This document shows, piece by piece, positions 49,557 through 61,066 of a stretch of DNA of 64,000 bases (position 1 is the first letter of the stretch; every line of letters starts with the position of its first letter). Source of the stretch: Moniliella sp. 'wahieum' (taxonomy: Eukaryota; Basidiomycota; Moniliellomycetes; Moniliellales; Moniliellaceae); assembly GCA_003971905.1 (NCBI GenBank), contig RSEE01000040.1, positions 124,001-188,000 on the forward strand. The letters run 5' to 3'. A program made the translations under genes and the position numbers. The notes under the pieces were generated by a model. That model saw nothing but the letters and a program-made list of their open reading frames with translations, had not been told where the DNA came from and did no database searches.

Positions 49557-52019
49557 GTGAGATGGAGACGGAGATGAAGGTATGGTGGTGGCGTCGTTCT
49601 GTCTTCCACGGGTGCGTGCGACCGGGATCGGCTGGTTGGGAGTACGTGGCCGTCGCATGCAATGCGGCTGTTCTAACGTACAAGTGTTGGGGAGTTACAT
49701 ATTTACGGTCCCCTAGTGTTGGTGACATGGTGACAAGAGACACGAGGATTTGAGAATGGCAGGCAGGCGCCGTCCCAGGCGAACGAGGCGAGTCTCGGGG
49801 AAAAAAAAAATTGCGCGTTTTATTTTATTCTCCGCCATGCGCCGATGCATGATGCTGCGGCGGAGGCGTGGCAGGTGATGGGCGATGCATGATGCGCAGG
49901 ATGCGCTGATGTGATTTGTTGTGTTCGGCTGCCCCGACCTGAGCCATGTTGGCGCATGGCAGGGGGCACGGGGGCGCTTGAGCCAGGGGCCGACTGATGT
50001 CCACACGTCACATGTCGCGTAATGCATGTCAAATGTCACCTGTCACATGTCACATCTATCCAGCCTCGCGCCCTCCTGGCAGAGCGTGTGTTGCGCAGTG
50101 CCCCATTGCAGCGTGGGCCTTGGAGGGCAGTACGAGTTCGCTTTGTGTACACAAGCTTTAAGCTTTACAGGTTTACCAGGCCAATGGATCTGGTAGCACC
50201 GGGCACTCCAGCACACTGCCCGCAGTAAGTACTTCTCCGTGCGCGGATCTTCTTGACCAACAAAGTTATCGATTATCGGAAGAAACACCCGACTTTGCTT
50301 CAAGCTTCAAGCACAAAAGCTTTTCATCAAGCTTCGATATCCTTCATTGATCATCATTTTACTCACACAGCATCCCCGCAACGTCTCCCCGCCCCGCAGT
50401 AGAATATGCCACACGACAAGCCATGAAGACTATGTAGTGCTCGTGTAGGCATCATGCACTGGCCACGGGCCTGGTCAATACTGGAAGCCTATAAGCTTTC
50501 AGGCGTTTTTGTATATTACCGAGGCTTAGTAAGACCAAAGGGCCTAAGGCCTAAGGCTGTATATCAAGGGCAGGAAGGCTAAACAGACCAAGTTAACGTC
50601 GCCAACCATGCTCCAGAACCCGAGTTTTGAGAGAAGAGACATGCGAAGATTGGCCAGGTGGAAAGTGAGATCGAATGAGAATCAGGGACAAGGTGTAATA
50701 GGGTAGGCGGCATATGGTAGGAGCGCATATGCATCGAGGTGGACTCAGCTCTCGAGTTTCCCCTTCCTTCTGAAGTATATATACCTCAAGTCCGTCCAGA
50801 TATGGAATTAATCTACTTTCCCTCTTTTATCTCGCGTTTCCTGTGAACCGCCTCTTCCGGTATACCTTCAGCCCGGATGACTTATATGAAGGGTTTGATG
50901 TATTTTGTATGGCATGCATGTCAGTTGAGACTGAGCGAGGAGCAGACCAAAATGTGGAGTCGACGACGGGAAGATGGCAAATCGCTAAAGGGTAAGAGGA
51001 ATAAAGTCGGAGAAACACATTGCCAACAAACACACTGCAAGAGAAATTGGGGGGTGAATAAGGCGAGATGCGTGCGACAAAATGTTGGAATGGGCTACTA
51101 CACAGTCACCTCTCCGAGACTTTCCATCGCTACCGCAGCAACTGTCTACGCCAAGCAACCGCTTCCCCCAACGGAGAGGTGTAGATCGATCCTCCCTCTG
51201 CTCTCTTACTTTCCCCGCCATGCGCCTATTTCTTTTCTCGTTAGCGATCCCTCCAAAAAGATCATATAGCCGGGGGAAAATCAGGGGGTGCAGAAGGGGT
51301 TGTCCACTTTGCGAGGCGGAGGGGAAAAGTCTGTGTTGAGTGAGGGTAGAAGAATAAGTAGGTGACTACAGAGATGAAAAAAGCCCAGGAAGTGATAACA
51401 AAAAAACATACAACCCAGGCAATACAACAAGGAAAAATTGCCGAATGTGTGCCATATGCAACAGCTTCCTTATATCAGTCTCCGCACGCTGCATTGGGTC
51501 TCTTCCCCCACGACACCATCTCATCGAAAAGTGAGGATGCACCGCTCATGAAAGATGATTGATCGCGATAAATACATTTTCGTTTACTATAGTTCTCCAG
51601 GTATCCGCGCCCGTTTCCACCAACAGCCTGACCACCTTCCTCCAGCAAGTGGTGCAGCAGAAGCAAACCTTTGCTGAGCAGCAGAGGTGCATACTATTGA
51701 CTTTGATAGGCCTTGGGCCCTAAGGTTCAATCAACAGTAGTTCTGTTGACACCAAGCGATATGGAGCCGGTGTCCATGCTGAAGTGGGCAGATTGGGGCT
51801 CTTCATTCCGCCGGCAGAGCGGAAGACGGAAATGAATTATTTCTAAGCCGGCCATCCTCTTGCCGGGGGCAGTGTATCGCAGAAGCTAGTGGGGTGCCGG
51901 TAGGGTTGCTGCACCACATCTCGGGTGTGTTCGCGCCTGGACGGCGGCAACACCATCTTCTGCCCTCCGCCTCCTTGTCCTTTGTCCTGCCCCTGCCCCT
52001 GCCCCTGTCCCTGTCCGCC
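49557..52019. other. long gene-poor stretch
   Basis: No supported gene in 2.4 kb. Islands: GCCGATGCATGATGCTGCGG (49843-49862) with GCGATGCATGATGCGCAGG (49882-49900), GTCACATGT/ATGTCACCTGTC words (50002-50056), and AAGCTTTAAGCTT and AAGCTTCAAGC words (50153-50310). A TATATATA box lies at 50777-50784. CTTGGGCCCTAAGG is at 51712-51725. Confidence 0.4.
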
Positions 52020-52518
52020 ATGCTTTCCGGTGTCGTCCGCTCAGCCGTTGTTGCCCGTGCTGCCACGCGCGCTGCTCTTCCCGCTGCGCGCCGCCCTGCC
52101 GCTCGTGCGTTTTTTTTTTCTCTCCCTGATCCTCCCCCTTCTTCGCCCCAACTAACCCTTCCCCCTGCCAGTCTTTGTTCGCAACTACTCCGCTCACCAC
52201 GAGGAGGAGACGTACGAGGAGTTCACCGCCCGCTACGTTAAGTTCTTCAGTGAGGCTGAAGATCTGTTCGAGGTCCAGCGCGGCTTCAACAACTCCTTTT
52301 CATACGACCTGGTCCCCTCGCCCGAAGTCGCTGAGGCTATCATTCGCGCCGCGCGCAGGGTCAACGACTACCCAACCGCTGTTCGTGTATTCGAGGCTCT
52401 TAAGGCCAAGGTAGAGAACAAGGAGCAGTACCAGCAATACCTTGACGTCCTCGAACCTGTGCGCAAGGAGCTCGGTGTTACGCTCAAAGAGGAGCTCTAC
52501 CCTGGCCTGGCCAAGTAA
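52020..52518 (+). CDS. COX6: cytochrome c oxidase subunit 5A (yeast Cox6)
   Basis: Nuclear-encoded subunit of mitochondrial respiratory complex IV, on the matrix side. Exon 1 (52020-52104) encodes an Arg/Ala-rich presequence, MLSGVVRSAVVARAATRAAL. Intron 52105-52171 (67 nt, GTGCGT donor, CTAAC branch, CCAG acceptor) joins AA to LFVRNYSAHHEEE. The mature part has YEEFTARYVKFFSEAEDLFE, FNNSFSYDLVPSPEVAEAII, ARRVNDYPTAVRVFEALKAK and LGVTLKEELYPGLAK, all typical of COX5A/Cox6. The spliced product is 143 residues and in one frame, one of the few loci here without an indel. Only 414 bp separate it from the METTL14 region, same strand. Confidence 0.95.
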
Positions 52519-52932
52519 TCTTCCCCGCCCTGATCGTGAGCAATCGATGTGGTCCATCTGGGCGACCCAAGGCATACCAGGCATGGCAATTACAATCATC
52601 CATGTCAACTGCGCTAGGATAAGCGCAAATGCTCCATTTGGCAGAGTTGACAGTAAACCCAGGCAAAACTGGTGCCGCTACCCCCTGGCTGTAGGGGAAG
52701 CGCATAACATGTGCATCATCTGGACAGCCTGTTACTAGTTGCTATCGCTAGGTTTACTTTGGTTTCCTTGAAGCTGCTGGAGAAGGGACCTGTCAAGAGA
52801 AGGAGGCCGGATCTGGCAAAATTTGGGGTAATGGATGTGTGACAGGTTCCGCCCAGGTCAACGCGGGCAGCGGATTATTACGCGTGTGCCTCCCCTATCA
52901 CCGCCCCATCCCGCTACCGCAAGCCAACCATC

Positions 52933-55027
52933 GTGGTTACAGTGGCTGCTCCTACTGCTCCTGCTTCGGCGTCGGCGTCGCAGCACAGGAGGGCGCAGCT
53001 GGCTGCTCTACGGGAACAGGTTCGGGCGCGACATGCCGTAAAACTCCCGCAGCCATCGTCAGCCCCCGGGCCTGCTGCGGTGCCGAACGTCCGCTTCCCG
53101 CGCGCATCCGCTCTCTACCGCTTTGGGAGCGGTATTGCGCAGACTCGGCGCCATCTTCATCCATTTATCCTCCCCACATGCGCAGAAGGACACAACGACG
53201 CAGGATGGGGAACTGGTGCTGCTGCCCCCTTCCAATGAGCATCCTACCTTGGGGCCCAACTTCATTCCTGAAGAGGAGACGGTGCGTAACGACTATGCCC
53301 AGCGCTTCGTCGATACGATGTGTGCGGAGCTGCCTGGCGGTGCGGTGCGCAATGGGTCCCTCAATGGTCGGTTTGCCGAGTACCCCAAGCTACGCAAGCT
53401 GGTTGAGGCGCAGCAGCAGCTTGTGCGCCAACATGCCCACCCACCCACATACGCCACCGCCGACCTGCGTTCCTCTCTACTTCGCCCCCCTCCTCCCGGA
53501 CAAGATGCACCTTCCCTCTTCCATCTTGGTGCTCTGCTTCCCGTCAAGTACGATGTGGTATTGATCGATGCACCCTTGGAAACGTATCACTGGGAATCTC
53601 TGCCTACTGCTCGCTCCGTCTTCCCCGAGCCCATGTCCGGTGTCGGGGCGGGCCCTCTTGAGCTTCCAGAAGACCAATTTTGGTCCTGGGAGCAAATTGC
53701 TGCGCTTCCCATCCCTCAGTTAGCAGCCAAGGAAAGGTACGCCCATGAGTCCCTTCAAAGTATGTACTAACGCACCCTTATCTCAGCTTTGTCTTTCTGT
53801 GGGTCGGGACGGGTGCGGCAGATGGTCTAGAGAGAGGGCGCGAGCTCTTAGCAAAGTGGGGGTTCCGTCGATGCGAGGACATTGTGTGCGTATCGGTAGG
53901 CAGTGGCACCGAAGATACCAACACATCAGAAGATCCGCCCGCTTCCTCGATGCAGTTCCACACGTCGGGACTGACTCGCACCATCCAACATTGCCTGATG
54001 GGCATTCGCGGGACGGTACGCAGGTCGGTGGACACCAACTTTGTTCACTGCAACATTGACACGGACGTAATTCTCTGGTCACTCTCTCCTATTCCGGACC
54101 CAAGGACCATGGTAATCCCGGGGCGGACCCCAAGCTGGAAGAAGAGCTGCGCGTAGCCCGCACCATCCGGCAAAAGATGCAAGCCAAACCCCCGAACTTT
54201 ACTCGCTGATCGAAAACTTTTGTCAGGGGACGCGGCGGATCGAGTTGTTTGGTACGAACGACAATCTCCGTCCCGGCTGGTTAACTGTTGGCCAGTCGGT
54301 TGGCCCTGACGCTCCTGGCTGGCCTGGTCCCGATCCAGAGAAGGAGCTTCACTCCCATCCACAGACCCAGGCTGAAATCATCGCTGCGTTTGATGCAGGA
54401 GAAGGAGCCGGACTGCCACCTCATCCGCATGTATCCCTGCCTGCGCTGCAGGAACCACGCCCATACATTAAATCTGAGTACGACTCGTACTTTGCCGTCG
54501 ATCCGCCCGGCTGCGAACTCAAAGACCGATCGAATGTCTTGCCGTACGACCCAGTTGTCGACACGCTGCGGCCCAAGTCGCCGCCCCCACGAGGCGGAAA
54601 GGCTGCGCCGCCAACCGCGAGTCTCGCTCCTGGGGTCGCTACTGGTGTTCCCATGGCATCTCCCTACGGTTTAGGCTATTCTCTCACCCCGCCCAACCGG
54701 GGCCCACGAATGGCTACTCTTCCTATGGCGCCAGGGGGCGCCCGTCTTCCTGCCCGACCATCGTTCGCGGCACCATCCGCGCCTGTCCCTTCCGGATATT
54801 CCTCCCCGCACATGCAAGGCTTCCATCATCCCCCCCCTGGACTGCCCTCAGGCTACGTTGCCATGCCGTCCGCAGGCGGTGCTGGACTTTCGGGCCTAGG
54901 GGCAGGCGGTGCACGGACAGTCTCGGTTCCTTCGGGATCGGACACGCTCTCGGGTCCACAAGCATCGGTCTTAGGATTGAGGACTGCTTCAGCACTCGGT
55001 GCTCCACATGGACTAGGACGGCGATGA
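52933..55027 (+). CDS. METTL14: METTL14-type subunit of the m6A mRNA methyltransferase
   Basis: METTL14 is the non-catalytic, RNA-binding partner of METTL3 (MT-A70) in the nuclear writer that makes N6-methyladenosine on mRNA. Conserved blocks: NDYAQRFVDT ... LNGRFAEYPKLRKLVEA (~53290-53410), PVKYDVVLIDAPLETYHWES (~53540-53600), FWSWEQIAALPIPQLAAKE (~53678-53735), then after an intron at 53737-53787 (GTACGC donor, CTAAC branch, CTCAG acceptor) SFVFLWVGTG, RCEDI, TIQHCLMGIRGTVRRSVDTN, and finally GTRRIELFGTNDNLRPGWLT. The EPPL box of the animal protein reads DAPL. The tail is Pro/Gly-rich and stops at 55025-55027. Frame changes occur near 53185, 53890, 54085 and 54200. The start is not resolved; the frame is open from 52933 or before. 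Confidence 0.9.
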
Positions 55028-55098
55028 TGCATTATCCATGAGTTTTCGCATCCGATGAAGCAACGTATATAGGAATTGCCTTTGCTTAGCTCGTCGCG

Positions 55099-55538
55099 AT
55101 GATAACCTTGTCCCAAATAGCCTTCCCTCTGCCGTCATTGGCAATGCTGCCCCAGCTGCCGTTTTTGGGCAATGCATGCAGCACGCCTCTGATGACGGCA
55201 CACGCCCAGCTCAGCCGACCCATTGTTCAGGAGAATTGCTTCGTCCGTGTCGAGCACCTGAGTGACCATGTGGACGAACACCACCAGCTGCAACAACATC
55301 GCCGCCACGGATACTTCGACCCCCAGGCGCAGCTCTTGGTGCACTACCAGGGGTTGTTTGGTAACAAAAAGTGTATGCGCTCTGGAGCTGGACCTCCACG
55401 CCTTTCCACACGGTAGTAGCTTTCCCGACCTACCAAGTGGGAGGATCCTACTACGTTACCCATGTCTCCATGCGCCAAATTGAATGGGGGGACCCTTCCC
55501 TCGTACAACAGGCCAAAATAGTCTTCATGTCGGGTTAA
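55099..55538 (+). CDS. small protein of unknown function
   Basis: Begins MITLSQIAFPLPSLAMLPQL and continues VQENCFVRVEHLSDHVDEHH and HGYFDPQAQLLVHYQGLFGN. After one frame change near 55365 it goes on as VYALWSWTSTPFHTVVAFPT and GGSYYVTHVSMRQIEWGDPS, ending KIVFMSG with stop 55536-55538. The composition is that of a folded protein (aromatics, alternating charge), not low complexity. I recognise no family. It lies 72 bp after METTL14 on the same strand. It could instead be a C-terminal exon of a longer gene. Confidence 0.45.
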
Positions 55539-55772
55539 AATGCCGTGTACGCCTGGATGAGGATGAGATCGATGAGACCTGTAGGTATCGATCGCTTATG
55601 ATTTGGCCTCACGCTTTTCATTGGTAAGTCGCAAGACAATACAATTCCAGTGGCATGGGAGCCATGGTGCAGACAGGTTGCAACAAGTACAGATAACGTC
55701 CAACGTGACAGCAGACATCATGCCAATACAAACCAGCAAACCCAACTCTTGGCCTTCCAACTTCAGATCAGC

Positions 55773-58700
55773 TCAAGCTTGAGGGCCAGGGCGAGCAACA
55801 TTGATATGGCCACCACGTCCAGGTGCGGCCCCACGTCCACGTCCACGGGGGCCACCGCGTCCCGGCCCCGGCCCCGCCCACGGCCGTTGGACGCGATGTG
55901 CGCCGACTCAGCCGAAAGCGGCGGAACAGACACCGTTCAACAGGGCCAGACGGGGATCCACCGAAGCCGATGCCTGAGCCCGAAGCTGCGACGGGTGGGC
56001 TTCTCCTGAAGCGGTGGCCGAGTAGGATGTGCCGGGAGGACCCCGAAACAGGCGCTTGCCCCTGCGGGCGAGAGAGAATACGCGGTGGACCCTTGGCTGG
56101 GACGAAGCCCGAAGGCGGCTTGGAAACCGGGCCCGTCGAAAAGGTCGGGCCATGGGCGTCACGGGAAGGTGCTGGCCCCGTGCCCGCGGGCACTGCCTGT
56201 CTGAACATCACGGAGGGTGCGGGTCAATGCGTCCTGGTGCACATAGGGTGCCGCGCCCTTAGAGTTGCTTTCGGCGACAAACTGAGCCGCCGTCATGTTC
56301 AGCACTTGGTGAAATTGCACTGTAGCCCCACAGTGCGGGCGACACCGGCCCTGGAGGTTAGAACCTCCAAGGAAGGGGAAGTCAAACACTGCGTCAATCG
56401 AGCTCACATTCAGCCCAACAACGACCCCCATTGCCGCAAGGGGCACCGAACCCGAGTCCTGTACCACCACCAGCCGGTCCCCGAGCGAGAACGTTTGACC
56501 CTTGAGACGGAAGGCCGAGTGGCTCGGCTTGAGGACTGCCTGGCGCGGAATGTTCTTGATGACCATCGATTTAACCCCTGTCGGGCCTTGGCCTTGGTCT
56601 GAAGATGAAGCCTGCGACGCCCGCATCCAGCCCATGCGCTCTGTGAAGCCTTCGATAGTCTGCACAGTCTCACGATCGAGCTGCTCGGCAAAGAGCGGTA
56701 CCGTTTCGAGGTCACGGACTTTCTTCTCTTTGACCCAAGCTTTGACAGCTTCCATCCGGGACGCCGCGTTTTCTCCGAAAATGTCTTCAGCCGTGCGCAC
56801 CTCGTCCTTGCCATGCGACGGAGACAGCGCAGCAAACACTTCCGGAAATGCCGCCTTGTACTCACTGATGAGCTCGATTGCCTTCTCGGAAAACTCCCAG
56901 CCGTGAAGGTTCTTTCGCGAGTACCCCAGTACTTTCAACGACTTGGCCTCAAATTTAAGATTCAGGCCCAAGTTAACCCGTGATTCCTTGTACTGAATCA
57001 GCACAGTCGATGTGACCCGAGCGAGAGCAAGCGGGTGGGCGAAAAGTCTGCGGGCCACCATTGACGAAGTAAAGTACTTGTCAGGCGAGCGGCTCTGGAC
57101 AATTTTGGCCAGCGCTTGGTTCTCTTTAGCTTGCAACACAAACGCTCGCAATTCCAGTGCCATTGCCGTCTTGTTAGAGGCCACAACCGTGGCGGGAGCA
57201 CCATAGAGTTCCTTCCCAAGGAAGAAGACGTGTTCGCCAACGGGAAATTCACGGTCGAGAGGCAGGGCCTTGCGCTCCATGTAACGTGAGTCTTCCTGGC
57301 TGACCGACGAGACAGAAAGTTGTAGCGCTTGCAATGCTTCCATCTTGGGGTCATGCTCATACTCTTTGAGAAACGAGCTATCATCCATAAGCTGCAGGCC
57401 CTTGAGTGGCCGGGTGTGGAGTAGCATAGTCACTTCGCCAATCACAACACCGAAGCGTTTGTCGTAAGTATGCTCGATTTTGCGAGCTTGCCGGATCCAA
57501 TCGCGGGCCGCCTCGGGCGAGTGCTCGTTGCTCACAATAGCACGCTTGCCTCCAATCAGGCCCATCTCATGCTTGAAGTACGCATCGCTCACGGCAACCA
57601 CCAGTGCCTCCTGAAGGAAGGGCCAGTTCACAAAGGTGCGCATTCCAATGGTTGCCTTGGCCACATCATCCGTCGTCCTTCATAGCGGCTCTCAATCGTG
57701 ATGACCATCGACTGATTGCGGCTGTCCTGCTGGAAAAGGTTCACTTGATGGAAGTCGAGCTCGGCCACGTGGGGTAAAGTCTTTAGCGAAGGGAAGCCGG
57801 GTAGAGCGTTGGCCCAAGTGTACCCCATTGCACAAGTCGTGATGCAACTTGTTTACCTCGAGGGGAGGGAGATAAAAGGGCTGAGCCTTGGCCCGGGCAT
57901 GGAGTAGATCAGGGAACACCCCCGGTAGCGACGAGGAGAGGGGGTGCTCAAATTCTTCATCATACGAGAAACTTGTTGCTGGTTGAGACGAATTGCGGCG
58001 GTGTTCCTCGTCGCTAAGAAGGGCATCGCGCTTCTCCAGCTCACGGATCAGGCGCGCCTCTTCGATGAAGGGAATCTTGACGACTGCCTCCCAGCTCGCT
58101 TTCTTTCCGTTGAGGTCCGACTCAAAGTTCATAGGATAGAAATCGATTAGCGGCGAGGAGGGGTCCGTCATAAGCTGCTGAAACGGAACGGGGACCAACG
58201 CCTTGGAAAGGGGAGGTAGCACACCCATTAGCTGTGCAAACGGCTTGAATGGCGTGCCCAGCTCGAAGTTGAACTTCATGTCGCTGACATCTGCGATGTC
58301 GCTAATACGCGGCGCATAGTGGTAATCGTAAAACCAACCCCATGAAACAACACCGCGGTAATAATAGAACAACACCCATTGCAGACCCTCGATGTAGCGA
58401 TACGCCAACATGTCGATCGCCTTTTGGTCCTTGAGATCAATACCCATCTTCTCTTTGTAGTATTTCGTCTTGATGGTAGTGATATTTGCGTCCAATTTGT
58501 CCTGTCGTTGCTTGTCAAGATCCTCCTGAGCCGCTTCGGCAGTCGTCTCAATTGTGGCTTGAGAGTACTTCTGAAGAACACGATTAATCGCTGCCTGTGA
58601 CTCGGCCAAGGCAATGGGGTCCGTCTCGTCTGAACTCGAGTCGCCGTCAGCCCAAACAGGCAACATCCCAATCGTGGTCCTCGTCCCGTCCGTCTCAGGA

Positions 58701-60151
58701 TCATAGTCATCCAAGGAGAGCTTGAGATGCAAACTCTCGGTCAATTTTTGGAGGAATGCCCGGTCCTCTGCTGCAGCCATTTGGTCCGAAGGAATCGTTA
58801 CTTCGGATGGAGTAGTACCTTGGTTGGACTGCTGCGCCTCAACAAACGTCTTGACCTGGTCAAACACGTCCTTCTGAGAAGGAGTGAGAACCAGGTCACC
58901 ACGAGCGCGGGACTTCTTGACCGCCTTAGCCTTAGACTTGGCTACCGAACGGGTCAAGTTAGGACCAGCATCCGACACGGCCTCCTCAAGCTTGTTGCGC
59001 TCAAACTCTTCAATCCCCCGAGAAGAAGCTGAAGGCGATCGACACGAAGAACGCCGCCCTCATTCAAGTACCCACCCGCAGTGGGGAGGATATTCTTGTA
59101 GATGCCAAACAGAAGCTCGAGGGCACCCTCGTTGATGTGTAAATGGAAGATGCGGCAAAAGTCGTTCCCAACGAAAATACAAATCAGGATGAAGTCATCG
59201 ATGATCGACTCTAGTGAGTAAGGGAAAGGCAGAGTTGACTTGAGGTCGGAGAACTCGAGGTCAAGATATTCCCGGAATAAGGATAAATGGAGCAAGAAAA
59301 AGTTCTGGCTCTGGAGCCTGGAAGCAAGGGAGTCAGTACTTTTCGTCTCAAGATCAAGTTTAAGAGAGTGAAACTCACGTTCCTTTGCCCTTCCGCCTCG
59401 GGCCAAATTGGACCTCCTCACGGAGGAGGGCAAAATGAGGGTCGTGACTGACGAGTCCAAGCATGATAAGATCGGCATCCAACCCATACAAACAATGGCG
59501 AATATTAGGGTTGTAACCTTCCTGGGCCTTGTGGAGACGAATGTACTCCATGATCTTGTGTTCCCCCTCACCGGGTACCTCATGGCCGGAAAGAATAACT
59601 TGCACGCCGCGCCACTCGGCATCCTCCGAGATCTTCTTGGAGACAAAGTAGCGCAGCTGCTCAGATAGACGGGCCATGAAGGGAGTACCAGGAGTAATGG
59701 CATTCGAATCAAACGCGTCCTCCTCAGGGAGAACCTCACCGCGCTTGAGAGCCTTGTCCTAACCTCTTTTGCCTCCTGAGCGGTGCGGAAACGACGAGAG
59801 CGTTGCTGGTTCATCTTAGCACGTGGGGCGACGCCATCAATGGCCATAAACATGAGTTTCTTGGGCTTGATGATGACAAAGATGCTCAATGTAAGCAAAA
59901 AATGGCCATGTAGAGCTGGGCATCGGTCTGGCGGAAGGAGGCATCATCGTCATTGGGATGAGAGCAGTTGTGAATGATACCGTTCATGTCGAGGTAGAGG
60001 TTGTCGAACTCGGGGATCTTCTCGCCCTCGATCAGCTGAGAGATCATCGGATAGCGTTCCGACACATGTCGGAAGAACTTGGGAATACCTGGTCAAGAAA
60101 TGTCAGTCGCAGCACACGGCGCAGCCGCATGGAAGAAGGCCACGCACCCAT
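55773..60151 (-). CDS. XRN1: XRN1 cytoplasmic 5'-3' exoribonuclease
   Basis: XRN1 degrades decapped mRNA in the cytoplasm. Exon 1 is only ATGG (60151-60148); intron 60147-60089 leads to [20 protein letters not shown]. Catalytic motifs: [50 protein letters not shown] and [12 protein letters not shown]. Intron 59378-59318 follows, then [13 protein letters not shown] and ICIFVGNDF with the last catalytic Asp (~59160-59175). Next come [20 protein letters not shown] and [17 protein letters not shown]. The C-terminal half (SH3-like region) has a Gly/Arg-rich end ([17 protein letters not shown]) stopping at 55773. After VGNDF the usual LPHLP is replaced by CRI, explained by compensating indels. Other frame changes lie near 59760, 59000, 57790, 57680 and 56160. 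Confidence 0.93.
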
Positions 60152-60531
60152 TGCAGTGCAGGGCCAACGGAGGTAGCAGATACGGGCACAGAGATGGTGG
60201 TGGTAGCGCAAAGGGCTACGCCACCCCGCCCCGGTGCCACGGCTCCAACGGCGGAATCAGTACACTCAGTGCTGAAGGCCTCAGGCCTCAGGCCCTGGGG
60301 CCTCACTAGGCCTCACTAGCTCGCAGTCACTGGTCACTGGTCACAGGTCACCTGACCCGTCACGCGTCACACGCCACGCGTCACGGCCTGACGCTTCCGG
60401 CTGCGGCCCAGCGCCAGCCAGATCCAGTCCTCACATTTCAGATGTCGATCCTTCATTCCCAATTCCGCCTGCCACGTTGACCCCTGGGCCGCGGTTAGAT
60501 AAGCAGCACCATGGAAACCCACGCAAAAAGT
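60152..60531. other. short intergenic stretch made of repeated words
   Basis: Bases 60268-60315 are built of AGGCCTCA(G) words and 60318-60392 of CACTGGTCAC, GTCACGCGTCAC and ACGCGTCACG words. No gene. It lies between the XRN1 start and the tRNA-Pro 3' end, so it may contain the XRN1 promoter. Confidence 0.5.
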
Positions 60532-60629
60532 GGGGCTCAGCGGAATTGAACCACGACCACCTCTAATCGAACTCTTAACCAGCTCGGGCAACTCCCGAAA
60601 GAGGCATGATACCACTACACCATGAGCCC
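60532..60629 (-). tRNA. tRNA-Pro (CGG) with ~28-nt intron
   Basis: Minus strand. The acceptor GGGCTCA (60629-60623) pairs with TGAGCCC (60539-60533), and the discriminator is C. The A box is TGGTGTAGTGG. The anticodon stem CCTCT/AGAGG encloses TTCGGG, giving anticodon CGG, then an intron containing CCCGAG able to pair with the anticodon, as in spliced eukaryotic tRNAs. The B box GGTTCAATTCC is canonical and TTTTT follows. The T stem seems one base short by eye, perhaps an indel. Confidence 0.85.
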
Positions 60630-61066
60630 ACTTGCCGCCGTCGGCCCGACGACGTAACTTGCCATGGGGTGACTAAGTGATCCACTTCCTCGCCACGGTG
60701 TCAACACATGTTGCCCGCCTTCCGGTATATACGCAAACCCATAGCCTCGTTTGTGTCCGAATCCTCAAGGGTGATGTGTTCTACGTACCACAGTCCTGGA
60801 GCTTCCGGACGTTCTGGCTCCATTGGTTACGGGTAGATAGTATGCATAGGCCTTCCTCTCTCAACTGGCACGCCTGCCTATCGTCTTGCTTCTCCAAGCT
60901 AAGTAACCAGTAACCTAGACTGCAAAGGATGTGAACGTGCTGGAATAGACGAAAGTCATCATGAACATTAAAACACATGCATCTCCCGGTCTCGGTTTTT
61001 CCGGAAGACAATGCTCATGTATGGTCACGATAACAGCCACCCCGAAGGCTGAAGAAGAGCATCCCG
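60630..61066. other. intergenic
   Basis: No supported gene. Contains the 3' flank of the transporter gene and the tRNA upstream sequence. Confidence 0.4.
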
